The translations under genes were made by a program, and so were the position numbers. Source: Amylostereum areolatum (lineage: Eukaryota > Basidiomycota > Agaricomycetes > Russulales > Stereaceae). From it: DNA of 64,000 nucleotides. The notes under the pieces were generated by a model. That model was given only the letters and a program-made list of their open reading frames with translations. It searched no databases and was not told where the DNA came from. Location of the stretch: NCBI GenBank assembly GCA_012932865.1, contig SAXG01000001.1, positions 1,043,693 to 1,107,692 on the forward strand, written 5' to 3'. Of the stretch, positions 1 through 10,196 are shown in pieces (within the stretch, counting starts at the first letter, position 1; the number at the start of each line of letters is the position of its first letter).

Positions 1-2470
1 GGGATCGTCGTGCGTGTGGGTGTGGGTGTGCGGGGAGGAGGTCACTGTTGCGCGGAACAAGTTAATCAGGACTGGATATGTAGATAAATGGGAACGAACG
101 TTTGGCTGAGGCAGGGCTTGAATCGATGTTGGAGACGACCGCGAGCGTGGAGTCTGCTATCATGTCATTTGCGGCGCTGGACTCCCACTCGAGCGTGACT
201 TCATGTTCGTTCGTGAGTTTGAGGTCGACGGCGCCCATGACCTATTTGCCATTCAATATTCCGGCCTCTTCATGAATCATGACAGGTTGGAACTTACTCG
301 CATAGTCTGAAACCCATCCACGTCGACACCTTCCTCTACACTACCATACATTCCTTCCAAATGCCATCGCACGAGGTCCCAACCCACCGCCACTGCGACC
401 CTTTGCCGTTGAGTAACCACGCACGTCGACAAGCCGGCAAAGTCGCGGAGGTCTCGCGGGTCAAGAAGAGTGTATGAATAATCCTTGGCCACGAGCAAGC
501 CGGAAAGGACTTCGTTGGCTTTGGGAGGCTTGGCGGCAAGATGGCCAATAGCCTACGAAACCAATGTCGGGCGCATGATAGAGAAGACGAATGGACGTTA
601 ACGAACCTTGGCAACGCGTTCGCCTCTGAAGGTGAGGTTCAGTGTTTCTAGATTGCGGGGTGTATGGATTTTGACATCTTCGTTCTTGTTCTTGTACTTG
701 GCCTGAAGCGCGGCGCGCAGGCGGCCCATGGCATTTTGCTCGCCGTGAACAAGGACCTGACAATTGTCAGGACGGAGACAGAAAGCAAAGCAAGGGTCAG
801 CTTACGATGTGCGGTGCGTTGATAAGTTCGATGAACTCCGAGTTCTGTGAGTAATCGACATGTGCGCTGAACGAGATCTCGTCCACGGATATCTTCCGAG
901 GGATTGTGTTGCCTTTGAGTCCGATGACCTCGTCCGGTTCGTTCATGATGTCCTAAACGAGGAGATGAGCAAGACTTCATCACTGGGAATCTTACAGGGC
1001 GGGACAGAGCCTTGAAGCAGTCGAAAAGAAACTCGCACTCGAGTTTGACGGGGGAAAGAAAGAATGGGATTGTCCGTCGTCGGAATAGATACATAGGGGA
1101 CATATACAGGGCACATGGTCGATGAGGGCGGTTCCCGCCCTGTAAGCGCAAACTCACCCGAGCCAAAGTCCCTTCGACCGAGTAGCCGGTGATAATGAGG
1201 CCGTTGCGCGAGTCGGGGGCCCAAAGCTCGAACAGTTCACGGCTGGGACCCGTTTGCATGAACCCGGGGCTGGCCAACACGACGCACGGAGGGCCTTCTG
1301 CAATCTTGCGTTCCCAACCCCTGTTCTGCGGAACATTCGAGATGTATCTGGGAGAAAGAAAGTCAGGAATATGTATTGACGGCAACGTGGTACAACTGAC
1401 TTGAAAACCCAAGGGTTGTCGCGTTTCGCAAACCTTGTACGGATGTGGGAGTTCATCGTGTGAATGTAGGTTTGGTAGACGGCCATGCACTTGCGCGCTA
1501 GGCTGGAAGCATAATAGATGGGTACATTCTGCAGGTCAGGGTGTTTCTTCCAGTATTCGTCCAGGATGAGAAGAAGTTCTTGGGCACGTCCGAGGGCAAA
1601 AGTGGGAAGAAGAACGTGGCCACCGCGTCGAATGATCGCGTGAACAAGACTAGTGAACCGTAGCTCCTTCTCATCTCTTGGCTCCAAGTTATGCACTCCG
1701 AAAGTGCTCTCGACGATAAGGACGTCCGGATGAACGGGTGGCACTTCGGCCTTGACCAGGTGGCGATCCTCTTCTCGAGAATAATCGCCAGTGTAAAGAA
1801 TTTTGAGGCCGGCAAGGTCAATGGAGAACATACACGCCCCCAGGACGTGACCAGCGTGGTAAGGTGTGAAAGAAACACCGGGAAATGGAGTGATGAGTTG
1901 GTGGACCGACACTGGAATAATGGAAGCGATCGACATGGACAGGTCGGTGGGTGATATGATAGCCTCGGAAGAGGAGTTGCTAAGCAGTAAAAATGAGTAT
2001 AACGCGGTTACTGAGAAACGCCACACACCTCATGCGCACAAAATCCTGCATCATAAACTTGTGAAGAGCTTTCGTCGGATGTGTCATATACACCTTACCC
2101 CGCCCATCCTTGAAATTGGTCTACGGAAGGAATTAGACCATTGAGACAGGAAGGAAAAGGCGAAGAACGGGTACCTTCTCGGTGATGTAGGTCAAGGCTG
2201 CAGCGTGATCCAAGTGGAAGCTATAGGGTTTGATGAGCAACACAAGAAGCTAGGGAGAACTGCGAGTACGCACTGGGTAATAAGAATGGCGTCCACAGTA
2301 CTCCAGTCCAATTCATCCACAAAGGGCAAGGAGGCCATGCCACTGTGCGCCGGATGCACACCGGTATCGAGAACGATGGTTATGTCGCGGTACTGGAGAA
2401 CACAACATGACCTTCCGACCTCTTGACCTGCACCTAGGAGTGTAATGCTTAATGAAGGGACGTCGGCCAT
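1..2470 (-). CDS. YSH1: Cleavage/polyadenylation endonuclease Ysh1/CPSF-73 (C-terminus beyond left edge)
   Basis: This is the metallo-beta-lactamase/beta-CASP endonuclease that cuts pre-mRNA at the poly(A) site inside the nuclear cleavage and polyadenylation factor. The ATG at 2470 opens [19 protein letters not shown], the usual family N-terminus. The zinc-binding HxHxDH motif reads HFHLDH and is split by an intron after ILIT. It is followed by [36 protein letters not shown], the beta-CASP stretch [16 protein letters not shown], and [19 protein letters not shown]. The last exons carry the typical C-terminal region with [16 protein letters not shown] 55-bp intron (45-99, GTTCGT...CAACAG with CTGAT branch site) keeps the frame open to base 1, so the end is outside the window. 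Family members are about 750-800 residues. Introns are frequent and no disruption was seen. Confidence 0.93.
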
Positions 2471-3240
2471 ACTCCGAGCAAGACCTGGAGATCAAGTTCT
2501 GGCTGGGGTGGATGAGGGGTAGAGGGAAGAGACAACAATGAGCTCTAGACTCGGAGAGCAACTGCAACTTTGTTACTGACAAGTAGGCAATAGCCGCCTC
2601 CTGGTCCACCCCGACTTCTTGATGAAGAAACAGCTCCAGGCTGCCGGCTCTGCCTCAAACATGAGAGTTATTCGTGCATCCATAAAGTGTGTCCTCTACT
2701 TTTCTATATCCCAGAGCGTGGCGTTGACCTATTATTGCACGCTCGGCGTTGAGAAGCTACCAACTGTGAACGAAGAGGAGTTCGTACCTGAAACACCTCG
2801 CCATCCTCCGCCCTATATATCTGCAGCATCCTGTGTGGGGTCCCTGAAATATTATGGGCGTGTCCAAAGCTTAGCAACGTAGGATGTGGGTGCGTGTTGT
2901 ATTCAGTGTGGTCATGGCAGTTCGAGCCTCAAGTCCAGAAACGCGAGCTGGACGCGACGCGTGTGACGTAATTCCAAACACCGTCATCTTCAAACGGTCC
3001 AAAGGCAAGTTAACTTGGCACATATACTTATACGAGGTAGCATCATGGACGATGTCGATGAGTTCCAGCAATATTAGACGTTATGCAAGTGACCAGGTGA
3101 CTCAGTACCGGCAAGTTCGCTGGAAGCTTCCATTATTTACTTATGTAGATAACATCGACAAACTTTATATAACACTAGCATAGACCCGTGCATTGCACTC
3201 ATTCAAGTAGCAAGGCTGTGGTGATTGTATTCAAATAAGC
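2471..3240. other. Region upstream of YSH1, no recognised gene
   Basis: The stretch between the YSH1 start and the left repeat arm holds no gene I recognise. A plus-strand ORF of 86 codons (ATG at 2622, stop ending 2882) begins MKKQLQAAGSASNMRVIRAS and is the best coding candidate, but it has no known domain and no convincing splice partners. An ACGCGT hexamer sits at 2957-2962. Confidence 0.4.
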
Positions 3241-3329
3241 AACAAATAAGCATAACTAAGTACTAAGCATGAAGTGTAGAAGATTCAACTCGCAGTCCGA
3301 TAGTAGGGAAACTGTAGCCGGGATGCCTA

Positions 3330-4361
3330 CTGTACGCGGCCGACGTTAGGCAACGTCCCCTGTCCCCGGGGGTCGGTTGCGGTTGCCTAATTTGCGGGTT
3401 GTCTCCTGTCCCCGAGGCTGAGTTGCTTTCCGCTTACCCATGCTTAATTTTCGCAAAAAAAAGGTCAAAAACCCTCAAGAATACGTCACCAGCGGCACCA
3501 AGTACGAAATCGACATGAGGTTCGCTCATATTGTATTTTGTTTTCTACAAACCGCCGCAGCGCTGCCAGCCTCATGAGCTAATAGGACCCCTGAAATTCC
3601 CTATAGAGCATTCATCCCAGGGTGACCTGTTTTCGGTGGTGCGCTGGGACAGAATTTGGGCCATTTTCGGTGATTTACATGATAGATTTTTTCAAGTCAG
3701 CCGTTTTCAGTGGTTCTTAGACTATACATATCTAAAAATAGTCTAATTTCCCACGCCTTCGGCGTCGAGGTTTCCAGAGCAGAACTCTCATTTTATGCAC
3801 AAGCTTGCTATAACATGCCTAGTTTGCTTCCATAGACCCATGGGAAGCAAAATATGCAAAATACTTGTGATTGGAACTGACAGATCCTCGGCGTGTTCAG
3901 ATGCTTACCATTTTCGGTGGTGAAGATGGGACTTCGGACGGGCGGGTTCCTTTTCAGTGGTTCTTAGCTCCAACATGTCGGCCCTACGGGGCCCATTTTC
4001 GGTGGAGAGTACCATACATAGGTTCCCATAAGGCCCAAATTTTCGGTGGTCCGAGATGAATCATTTATAGGGAATTTCAGGGGTCCTGAGCTAATCAGCA
4101 CTCAGTGACAAATAAGGTGGTCAGTGTGCACAAAACCTTGTATTCATATACAGATTCGTGTACAGTGTAATGGGCCAAAGCGTGAGGATGATCACTCGAC
4201 GCTACATAGGACAGCTTTGGCCCTTTGGGAGAGCTCACTCACAAGAGGTTGCGTTGCCTAAAGTGGATGTCCCCCGTCCCCGAGGCCGGGTTGCCCTCCT
4301 CTACCCGCTCCCACGGTCATGTGACACCGGTTGCGAGTTGCCAAACTACAGCCGCCTACAG
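3330..4361. mobile_element. TIR transposon (MITE-like) with TA target duplication, inserted in the left repeat arm
   Basis: The ends are imperfect terminal inverted repeats of about 25 bp: left CTGTACGCGGCCG..., right (reverse complement) CTGTAGGCGGCTG..., both continuing to GGCAAC. TA is present on both sides (3328-3329 and 4362-4363). The homologous position in the right arm (63260-63261) contains a single TA and no element, so insertion with TA duplication is shown directly. Subterminal copies of GTTGCCTAA-like and GTCCCC...CCCGAGG motifs occur inside each end. Without the nested insertion the element is about 520 bp and has no transposase, so it is non-autonomous. TA target choice suggests a Tc1/mariner-type mobiliser, which is inference. 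Confidence 0.88.
3584..4087. mobile_element. Nested 504-bp MITE with 8-bp target duplication
   Basis: The element is bounded by a perfect 22-bp terminal inverted repeat starting AGGACCCCTGAAATTCCC, extended imperfectly to GATTCATC-like sequence. It is flanked by direct GAGCTAAT copies at 3576-3583 and 4088-4095, an 8-bp target duplication typical of hAT-type transposition. The interior carries seven same-orientation copies of TTTTC[G/A]GTGRT at about 3630, 3664, 3704, 3911, 3951, 3996 and 4040. There is no coding capacity. It lies wholly inside the TA-flanked element and is therefore younger than it. Confidence 0.88.
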
Positions 4362-5594
4362 TAGAGGGGTTTGTGACGGTCCCAAATGCTCTCGCTCGTG
4401 TCGGGCTCTCTTGGCAATCTGCCATTTCGATAGCAGAGTGGGTTGTTCTGTTCCTTGAGGGTTCAGAGCTGGAGTCCTTGGGGGCGTAGGAAGCAAGTCG
4501 CCGAGGGCCGAGTAGGCCTGCGAATATGCAATGTCGATGAGGACATATCACCTGTGATATGGATAACAAAAGGATCAGTAAAGCCTTTACTATCACATTG
4601 ATTGATACTGTATGCACGTACCATCTATGAAAGCTCCGTTCGAGGCTTGCTGGTTGGTTGGGTTCTTGCATTATCGTGTCACCTGTCGTTGATTCGGACG
4701 TGGACGACACAATACAATGCTGTTGCGGACCTTCAGGATCCTGAGGATGTCGTTGTGCTCGCACTCAAGACCGGCGGTGGCCAATGGCGTCAGCCGAGGA
4801 AAGCTGTAGACAACAATATAGTAAGCAAGGACATTGATCAGTTTGTTAAGGTCAGTCATACCTGGACGGCCGTGTTCTCGTTCGCTTGCGAGGAGGTTGA
4901 ATGGGCACTGTTTCTGGGGGCTGCATCTTGGACGGAATCAGTGGACCTGCGTTCCTGCTCGGTGCACCGTCCCAATGGCCAGCCAATGTCACCCCCAACT
5001 CGCATAGATTCTTCTGCACAAATAGTACATGTCAGTTCGTCTCGCAAGAGAGAAAGAAAATGCGCACATGATCCAGATGAACGCACCGAGATGCACTGGA
5101 TGCAGATGACAGGGTGTGCTGTACTGTGTCGTGTCGGGTCGGGTCGTGTCGTACATCACTCGAGCTCGGGACCACCACGCCTCATCCGAGCACCGAGGAA
5201 ATTTCCCGAAAAATCTCTAGATATATAAATAAATCCAATCAGGGGGGGTGGGAGCGACGCGGTCATCGTGACCGAAGCGACAAAACACGTCCATGTTGCT
5301 GCACAAACATTGCTTTGGAGGAAAATTGATTTGAATTTGTTTTCTGATATACAAAGTAAAAGGTATAAGTAGGGCTGTGCCATGGAGGCTACTTTGACGC
5401 TAACGGCGGTGCGTAGAGGTGCCATAGAGAGTGGGAAGGTATGACGGTGGCCAAGTACGTGGTGGAGGTCAAGACGAAGAGCGACGCGGCGACCCGGCCG
5501 ACGCGCAAGCCTAGGATGACGCAAGCAGCCACGTGCATTTGTCAACGCGACTTGTCACGCGTCGCGTTACGATGACGTGGCTGTTGTCCCACAA

Positions 5595-5673
5595 CCAATC
5601 AGAAAGCTCACTTGTCTCGCGGTTTGTGTCGTGACGTGACGCAGCGCTCCACCGCGTCTCTCTTTGTATTAAA
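5595..5673 (+). promoter_or_regulatory. CCAAT box and TATA-like motif at the inner end of the repeat arm
   Basis: AACCAATCAG (CCAAT at 5595-5599) is followed 68 bp later by TATTAAA at 5667-5673, near the inner end of the left arm and about 90 bp upstream of the ATG at 5765. The right arm carries the same motifs pointing left toward NAD kinase. Spacing and orientation resemble a core promoter. Use as a promoter is inference. Confidence 0.35.
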
Positions 5674-5764
5674 GGATGACATAAGCGCATACATTTTCTG
5701 GTCAGTCTTGCTCGAAGTTCATGTTATCTACGACCATCCCGCAATTCCTACTTCATAACAGGTC

Positions 5765-6507
5765 ATGTCTAAATCGCAAAAATTGCCGAAATGTGCGTCC
5801 CGGGGGAGGGCTGCACCCCGGGTCCTCGCGAAGCAGGCTGCTAAGAGAGCGTCAAAGCGTCAAATGTCGAAGCAGCAGGTCTCTGAGGCCACGGACGCCC
5901 TTGATTCGCAATTTCGGGCACTTCAAACTGTACGTATCGAACCTCCTTCTACTATTTAGCGTTCTCTTTCTCACCCCACCTTACCAGGCCAAGGCCGAGC
6001 AGCCACAGATCTCACGGCCAGTCATCCCAGAAGAAGCAATCTACGAACTTGCAAGTGTCATGAACGGCCTTTGATATAAATCATCCAACTCAGGCCCAGA
6101 CGTGGGATCCTGGTAATTCGGTCTTGAATAGCGTGTATTCCCGACATTCTCACTTTCTTCCCGAGTCAGTCATGGAAAGACCCCGCGGTTTGGTCGCCGT
6201 CGCACAGAATATCTGTGTCAAAACTTGTACAAGCGCCTGGTCCTCTATTGCTCGGTAGGAGCATTGACTTTGCTAGTGCAAGAGAGCAATGAAGCTGAGG
6301 GTGGAATTTATCCTGTATGTTCCCCTTCATTGTAAGCCTCATCTTAAAATGACCCTTTGATCGCAGAGAACACGGGATACGCCTGTTTTCACACCACTTA
6401 TACCACTGTATCTTGCAAGCAATACACTAATGTTGAATGGGCTACCACTCGTCCGCCATCTTAAATGTCTTCAACGAATGCCGACACATACTGAATATTG
6501 CACTTGA
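5765..6507 (+). CDS. Small hypothetical protein (about 183 aa, five exons)
   Basis: I do not recognise this gene. The ATG at 5765 opens a 55-residue basic exon (MSKSQKLPKCASRGRAAPRV...). Proposed introns are 5930-5987 (GTACGT...CCAG), 6057-6093, 6165-6207 (GTCAGT...CACAG) and 6315-6366 (GTATGT...CGCAG). Splicing gives one frame through ISRPVIPEEAIYELAS, AQTWDPGNSVLNSVYSRHSH, LYKRLVLYCSVGALTLLVQE and RTRDTPVFTPLIPLYLAS to a TGA ending at 6507. Introns 2 and 3 are short (37 and 43 nt). Without intron 2 the protein stops at 6074 after 83 residues. It starts only 88 bp from the repeat arm. No domain was identified. The first two exons are better supported than the rest. Confidence 0.45.
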
Positions 6508-6859
6508 TTCGGTTCCTAAAGCCTGGAGGGAGTCGGGCTCCTTGTGGACTACGTTCCGTGGTCGATAGCGTCAGTCCTGAAGCTTGAATATTGAATGCTG
6601 GCAATGGGCTCGCGGTCCCAGCCTGGCTTTAGACACGGACGCGGGCACAACTTCGCTTCTCGTCTCTCGCGCACGGTATTCTCGAACAGTGCCTTGGTTA
6701 TCAAGGCAGACACGTTCATCCCTCCCGCAAGGTAAAGTGGCGTACAGTCTGCTATTCGTCGCAAGGCCACCTGTTTACTCTGCCTAATTTGAAGCAGGGG
6801 GTTCTGACCATCCGAACTTGGACAGACTCGGACCGAGTGAAGCTGCAATAACACTCTTC
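6437..6859 (+). pseudogene. Possible degraded F-box-like gene
   Basis: From ATG 6437 one frame reads SAILNVFNECRHILNIALDS then VPKAWRESGSLWTTF, which has the spacing of an F-box (hydrophobic repeats followed by W-R and L-W-x-x-F), and then stops. A second frame from about 6633 runs through LEQCLGYQGRHVHPSRK and NLKQGVLTIRTWTDSDRVKL to a stop near 6859. The two segments are not joined by an obvious intron and overlap the last exon of the preceding model. This could be a decayed F-box gene or chance open frames. The rest of 6508-7371 shows no recognisable gene. Confidence 0.25.
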
Positions 6860-7371
6860 AGATCTATGTGATACTTGCATTTTACTTTGACATGGCATCT
6901 TGTTCTATGCAATATCGAGTCTGGAAGTTGAGCTGGGCCTGGCCGAGGATCATTGGAACCCTACCGGTCACAGGTTCCGTGGACGGAAGAACCTTGGGCT
7001 CGGACCCACTACAGGCACGCGCTACACGCCGAGTGGTGCAGGCTATGGGCAGGCTGAGGACCTTATCTCCAGCCACCTCGCTGTTTACGTGAGGATTATA
7101 GAATTTTGTGTGCAAAGCTGACACGAGCGCAAGAGCGAAGGTGTCCACCGGTGGGAGGAGGGAGCCTGAGGGGGTCAGAGTCAGGGACGATCTAATCAGA
7201 TATGTGACAAAGAGGTTATCTGATAGTGATGGGGATACGCGTGGACGCGGTGCCCCGACTCACGACGTCGACTTGGGCCGACAAGCTTTCCCGTCAGTTC
7301 GCGCGAGCAGACGCGCTGACAACTCGTTACTCGCGTGCGTGGTTGTATATATATATTATATACCCCTCCGC

Positions 7372-9918
7372 ATGTCCGACCCTTCCCCTAGGCTTCCTTT
7401 CCGCCCCCACTCCCCCAACCCGTCTCCGCCTTCTGAACACGTCCCGCTCACGCTTTCTCCGTCCGATATGTCTGTACATTCCCCTCGCGAGGAGGAGAAT
7501 GACCCTCTCCTCGACCAGGTCTCCCCCACGCCCCGGCCTTCCCGGCTTGCTAGATTCAAGGCGAATTGGCGCAAAGCCTCTCCGATGTGGTGCGTTCTCC
7601 ATCTCCACCCTCCATCTTGAAGCTCAAACATTCGCGCATTCCCAGGATCGCGCCCGTGGTGCTTGTTTCATCGCTTTGCGTCCGTTCTTCCCTCTACATC
7701 TCACGCTCGCCCTGATAGAGCTCGTCTCTTCGTGCAGCGCGGCATGACCCTCGCACCTCGAATAGAGGTTTACACCAAGCTGGCCTGCAGAGCTCTCCAC
7801 GAAAACGCTCCCTCACCTTCCTCGCCCCCCATCTACAACTTCACAAACCCGACAGGGATACTGGCCGACATCCACCCAACACCTCACCTCACAACTCTCA
7901 CTTTTCCCAACCCTGCTTACAGCTTCGACGAGTGTTCGGCCGATCCCAAAGTTCAAGGCAGGGCCGCCCGCATTCAGGCATGTACGTGCTTTCCCTCCTT
8001 TCCATGCATACATTGCCGACAGTACGCCGTAGCCGTGAAAACTACAGAGAGCGTTCTCAGTGCGATCACCACCGGTTGGCTGTCCCATCTAGGCGACCTG
8101 TACGGTCGCAAAAAAATCCTCTCTCTCTCTGTGTTCGGTGCATTATTCATGTACGTGATCTCGCGTACCCATCGTTACAATCGCTTACCTTACTACAGGG
8201 ACTTCGTATACATTCTGGTGTCCGATGAGAACTCTCTATTTGGTCGACACGGGGAAGGTTTCATCATCGCTGCGCCGTTGATTGAGGGCTTCCTTGGTGC
8301 CCAGTCGACCTACAACGGCATCACCCACGCGTCCGTTCTTTTGTCATCCGCGTTCATATCGTCCATTACTTAACCTGGACTCCAGATACGCCACAGACTG
8401 CACTCCCGATGGTTCCCGCGCACAGATATTTGTCATGATGCAAGGCATGCTCTATGTCGGCCTGGCGTCGGGACCATGGGTACGTCCTTACTGGTTTTCC
8501 ACGTGTACTCAGTGACTAACCTGGCGATCTCAGCTGAACGGCGCCGTTCTTAACCTCGTGAACAGTAGCACAACGGTCACACTCTTCGCGCTTGCGATCG
8601 TCATTGCCCTTTGCAATCTGGTTTTCGTCATTTTGATCCTTCCTGAATCACTGCCCCGACATCGGCGACTCCACTCGCGGTCTTCCACAGGTTATTCCCA
8701 TAGGGCTTCGGGTTCACACTTCGAGCCACCACAACGACGCCCCAAATCCATCGGCAGGGTGCTCAAGAAGACTTTCACAAGCATTGTCACGCAACTCATA
8801 CGCCCAATTTCTTTGTTTTTCCCGGTGCCACTCGACCGTGGACGCAAGGGCCGCAACTGGAATCTGACGTTGACGGGCATAGCTCTCTTCATCTACGTCT
8901 TGTCTATCGTAAGCCTCAACATCAACGTACCGTCGGCAGGTACTGCTTGCTCACGATACATGGCGTTTACAGCAAGTTTACAATCTCAAGTATTTGTACG
9001 TCAAACATGTGTATGATTGGTCCAGCGAGCGGGTGCGATGTCTTTCACATAAATTCGTTCCAGTTTGCTGATTGCTGGTCTCTGGATAGTTGGGCTACTA
9101 TATGTCTCTTCTTTGGATCACTCGTGCCATCAACCTTTTGGTTCTCTTGCCAGGTCTGAGCCCTTTTCCCTTTTGAAAGCTCGTTCGTTAATCGTTTCAA
9201 TCGCTCCCAGCCGTTCTCTCTTATTTTGCCCCGGACCGCCCTCGAGCTAATGCGCGCTCATCGCCTACTCATCTCGCGGCGGCCATTCGTTTCGATCGCT
9301 TTGTCGCTGCCTTGTCCTTCTTCACCGATGCCTCCGCCAACGCCCTCGTCGTGCTCTCGCCCACTTCGTCCCAGGCCTTGTTCATATTGTTCACTTCACT
9401 AAACTCGGTCACATCGGGTGGCAATCCCGCCCTCCATTCGTTGGGTGCGGTCTCTATGCAGGCCATGGGCAAGGGCGAGGAACTTGGTCTCGTGTTTGGT
9501 GCTCTGGGTGTCGTCAATGCCGTGGCGCACATTGTTGCTGTACGTACCTCATGTTGCTCAGTTCTAGGATGGGAAACTCACGTCATTCTTACCTCTGCAG
9601 CCAGGTATATATGCTGCGATATACGCGGCCACTGTCGCCGAGTTTCCCAAGGCCATGTTCGTCATGTCCGCTATCTTGCTCTATACGGCTGTTATCCTCC
9701 TGCTCGGCGTCCGGCCATACATCAGCGTCCCCCCAGATGACGGAGAGTACCAACCTGCACCTGAAGATGAGGACGCCGTCGAAGAAGTAGAAGAGGGAGA
9801 AGAGAGCGGCGCGTCCTCCGGCGAGGGGACGAGGGGTAGGGCGTCGCTGCGGGATAGTCACGAGGCGGCGAGGAGAGCGTCGATCAATCGCGTCTCCATC
9901 TCAGAGGAGACTTTGTGA
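7372..9918 (+). CDS. Major facilitator superfamily transporter (general substrate type)
   Basis: This is a predicted 12-helix plasma or vacuolar membrane transporter; the substrate cannot be told. ATG 7372 lies 11 bp after an AT-rich TATATATATATTATATA stretch. A cytosolic N-terminus rich in Pro/Ser with EEENDPLLDQ (di-leucine-like sorting signal) precedes helix 1 (IAPVVLVSSLC). MFS motif A between helices 2 and 3 reads GWLSHLGDLYGRKK. Further helices include FALAIVIALCNLVFVILILP and LTGIALFIYVLSI. The tail after the last helix is acidic (EDEDAVEEVEEGEE) and ends at TGA 9918. About nine short introns are needed. There is a long central loop (PRHRRLHSRSSTG onward), typical of this fungal family, which resembles HIAT1/TetA-type transporters. 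Confidence 0.85.
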
Positions 9919-10196
9919 GTGTAGTAGGCGTCGGCGGTCTAGTGGATTTTTTGGAACTCAAGGACAGCTGTGTATCATGGATGGATAAGTATCGATGTAT
10001 GTTTCATTAGTTCTTTGCGGGTTGTTATCATAAACGCTCTCCACTCTGGCCACCTTGTATCGATCCATAGCTTCGCTGTGGTGGAATCACCAACTAATAT
10101 TAGGCAACGTATTGTAATTCATACATCTCATTATCTCCAACACTATCCGACCGTGTTCTGGTGCTCCCTACTTCAACACGATAGGAGCAATGGCCT

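Larger units (their letters stand above)
3241..5677 (+). repeat. Left arm of 1403-bp inverted repeat, interrupted by a nested transposon
   Basis: Base 3241 pairs with 63348 and base 5677 pairs with 61946 in reverse-complement orientation. The left arm is 2437 bp. Removing the 1032-bp element at 3330-4361 and one TA leaves 1403 bp, exactly the length of the right arm. I noticed roughly ten substitutions and no net indel, so the copies are about 99% identical. The repeat holds open frames in both orientations (a 208-codon frame at 4602-5228, no ATG start), a CGACA-like microsatellite near 5120-5155, and a CCAAT/TATA-like end. None of its proteins resembles a transposase or reverse transcriptase. 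No clean target duplication is visible at its ends: ATAAGC occurs just before 3241 and again at 5681-5686, but not flush. It may be a non-autonomous element or a segmental duplicate. Confidence 0.9.

Noticed and set aside
4602..5228. 208-codon ORF as a real protein-coding gene
   Set aside because: The frame has no ATG start, lies in the repeat, and its amino-acid composition gives no domain. It is open in both copies, but the copies are too similar for that to be evidence of selection.
3241..5686. ATAAGC as target duplication of the 1403-bp repeat
   Set aside because: ATAAGC flanks the left copy but is separated from the repeat end by three bases, and the right copy shows no duplication.
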